From Betaproteobacteria bacterium (GTDB lineage: Bacteria > Pseudomonadota > Gammaproteobacteria > Burkholderiales > SG8-39): DNA of 7,756 nt. How positions within the stretch are numbered: the first letter of the stretch is position 1; each line of letters starts with the position of its first letter. The stretch is taken from positions 1 through 7,756 of the forward strand of contig JAFARH010000173.1 in assembly GCA_019245555.1 (NCBI GenBank), written 5' to 3'. A program made the position numbers and the translations under genes. This document shows, one piece after another, positions 7,163-7,756 of this stretch. The notes under the pieces are model-generated. The model was given only the letters and a program-made list of their open reading frames with translations. It made no database searches and was not told the DNA's origin.

Positions 7163-7756
7163 GGACGCTCCTCATCATGGCGGGCGGCACCGGAGGCCAC
7201 ATCTTTCCAGGGCTCGCCGTCGCCGAGCAGGCGCGCGCGGCCGGCTGGCAGGTCGTCTGGATGGGCGCACGCGGCGGCATGGAAGAGCGCCTCGTGCCGC
7301 GCCATGGCTACACCACGGCATGGATTCGTGCGAAGGCGGCGAGAGGCAAAGGACTGGTGCAGAAGCTTCTCCTTCCGGCAAATCTGCTGTTCTCATTCTG
7401 GGAGAGCGCGCGGCACATCCGCCGCATCAGGCCGGACGTCGTCCTCGGGCTCGGCGGCTACGTTGCTTTTCCGGGCGGCATGATGGCCTCGCTCCTGGGC
7501 AGGCCGCTGGCGCTGCATGAGCAGAACGCGATCCCGGGTCTCGCCAACAAGGTCCTCGCGGGCGTGTCGGACAAGGTGATGGTCGCATTCCCCGACGCCC
7601 TCTCCGAGGCGGAATGGACGGGCAACCCGGTGCGCTCCGATATCGCATCGATGCCAGTGCCGGAGGAACGCTTCCGCGGCCGCCAGGGGCCCCTCCGCAT
7701 CCTCGTCGTCGGCGGCAGTTTGGGTGCGCAAGCACTGAATGAAGCCGTGCCGCGAG
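7159..7756 (+). CDS. murG: Undecaprenyl-PP-MurNAc-pentapeptide GlcNAc transferase MurG, N-terminal half; 3' end outside window
   Basis: MurG is a peripheral inner-membrane GT-B glycosyltransferase (family GT28) that adds GlcNAc from UDP-GlcNAc to lipid I, making lipid II. The first 199 codons are present and the frame is still open at the right edge; E. coli MurG has 355 residues, so nearly half is missing, including most of the C-terminal donor-binding domain. Motifs: [16 protein letters not shown] (7-22), the first glycine-rich loop with conserved H14; [16 protein letters not shown] (92-107), the second glycine-rich loop; [12 protein letters not shown] (119-130); GNPVR (155-159); and [12 protein letters not shown] (183-194), the third glycine-rich loop. 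The ATG overlaps the ftsW stop as ATGA (7159-7162), with a weak G-rich stretch about 8 nt upstream. One departure from E. coli: the loop usually ending GLRGKG reads AARGKG at 60-65. Confidence 0.96.
   Translation, partial: MRTLLIMAGGTGGHIFPGLAVAEQARAAGWQVVWMGARGGMEERLVPRHGYTTAWIRAKAARGKGLVQKLLLPANLLFSFWESARHIRRIRPDVVLGLGGYVAFPGGMMASLLGRPLALHEQNAIPGLANKVLAGVSDKVMVAFPDALSEAEWTGNPVRSDIASMPVPEERFRGRQGPLRILVVGGSLGAQALNEAVPR

Overview
This 7.8 kb window is a continuous stretch of the dcw (division and cell wall) cluster. All genes lie on the + strand in the canonical proteobacterial order: ftsI (3' part), murE, murF, mraY, murD, ftsW, murG (5' part). Coding density is essentially complete; the only untranslated bases between genes are 7 nt between ftsI and murE. 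I see no RNA genes, insertion sequences, CRISPR arrays, terminators, internal promoters or foreign inserts.

The host is most likely a Gram-negative proteobacterium, probably a betaproteobacterium. The gene order, the high G+C content (about two thirds by eye, with G/C-rich third codon positions) and the meso-diaminopimelate signature DNPR in MurE all fit. Several sequence details resemble betaproteobacterial homologues as I remember them: GTNGKTSCSQW in MurE, NNAQREH in MurF, GDVGA in MraY, SYGGSG in FtsW and GGSLGAQ in MurG. The genus cannot be resolved by eye.

Layout: 1-784 is the C-terminal part of the septal transpeptidase FtsI, containing SSN and KTG but not the catalytic serine. 792-2228 is MurE, which adds meso-DAP. 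2225-3574 is MurF, which adds D-Ala-D-Ala. 3574-4665 is MraY, which makes lipid I. 4662-6002 is MurD, which adds D-Glu. 5999-7162 is FtsW, the septal SEDS glycosyltransferase. 7159-7756 is the N-terminal half of MurG, which makes lipid II. Successive genes overlap by 4, 1, 4, 4 and 4 nt (ATGA, TGATG, ATGA, GTGA, ATGA), a pattern expected of one polycistronic message with translational coupling.

Together the genes cover cytoplasmic assembly of the UDP-MurNAc-pentapeptide (MurD, then MurE, then MurF), its transfer to lipid (MraY), addition of GlcNAc (MurG), and polymerisation and crosslinking at the septum (FtsW-FtsI). I found no undescribed system. The findings below are modest points about start sites, translational coupling and small departures from family consensus.
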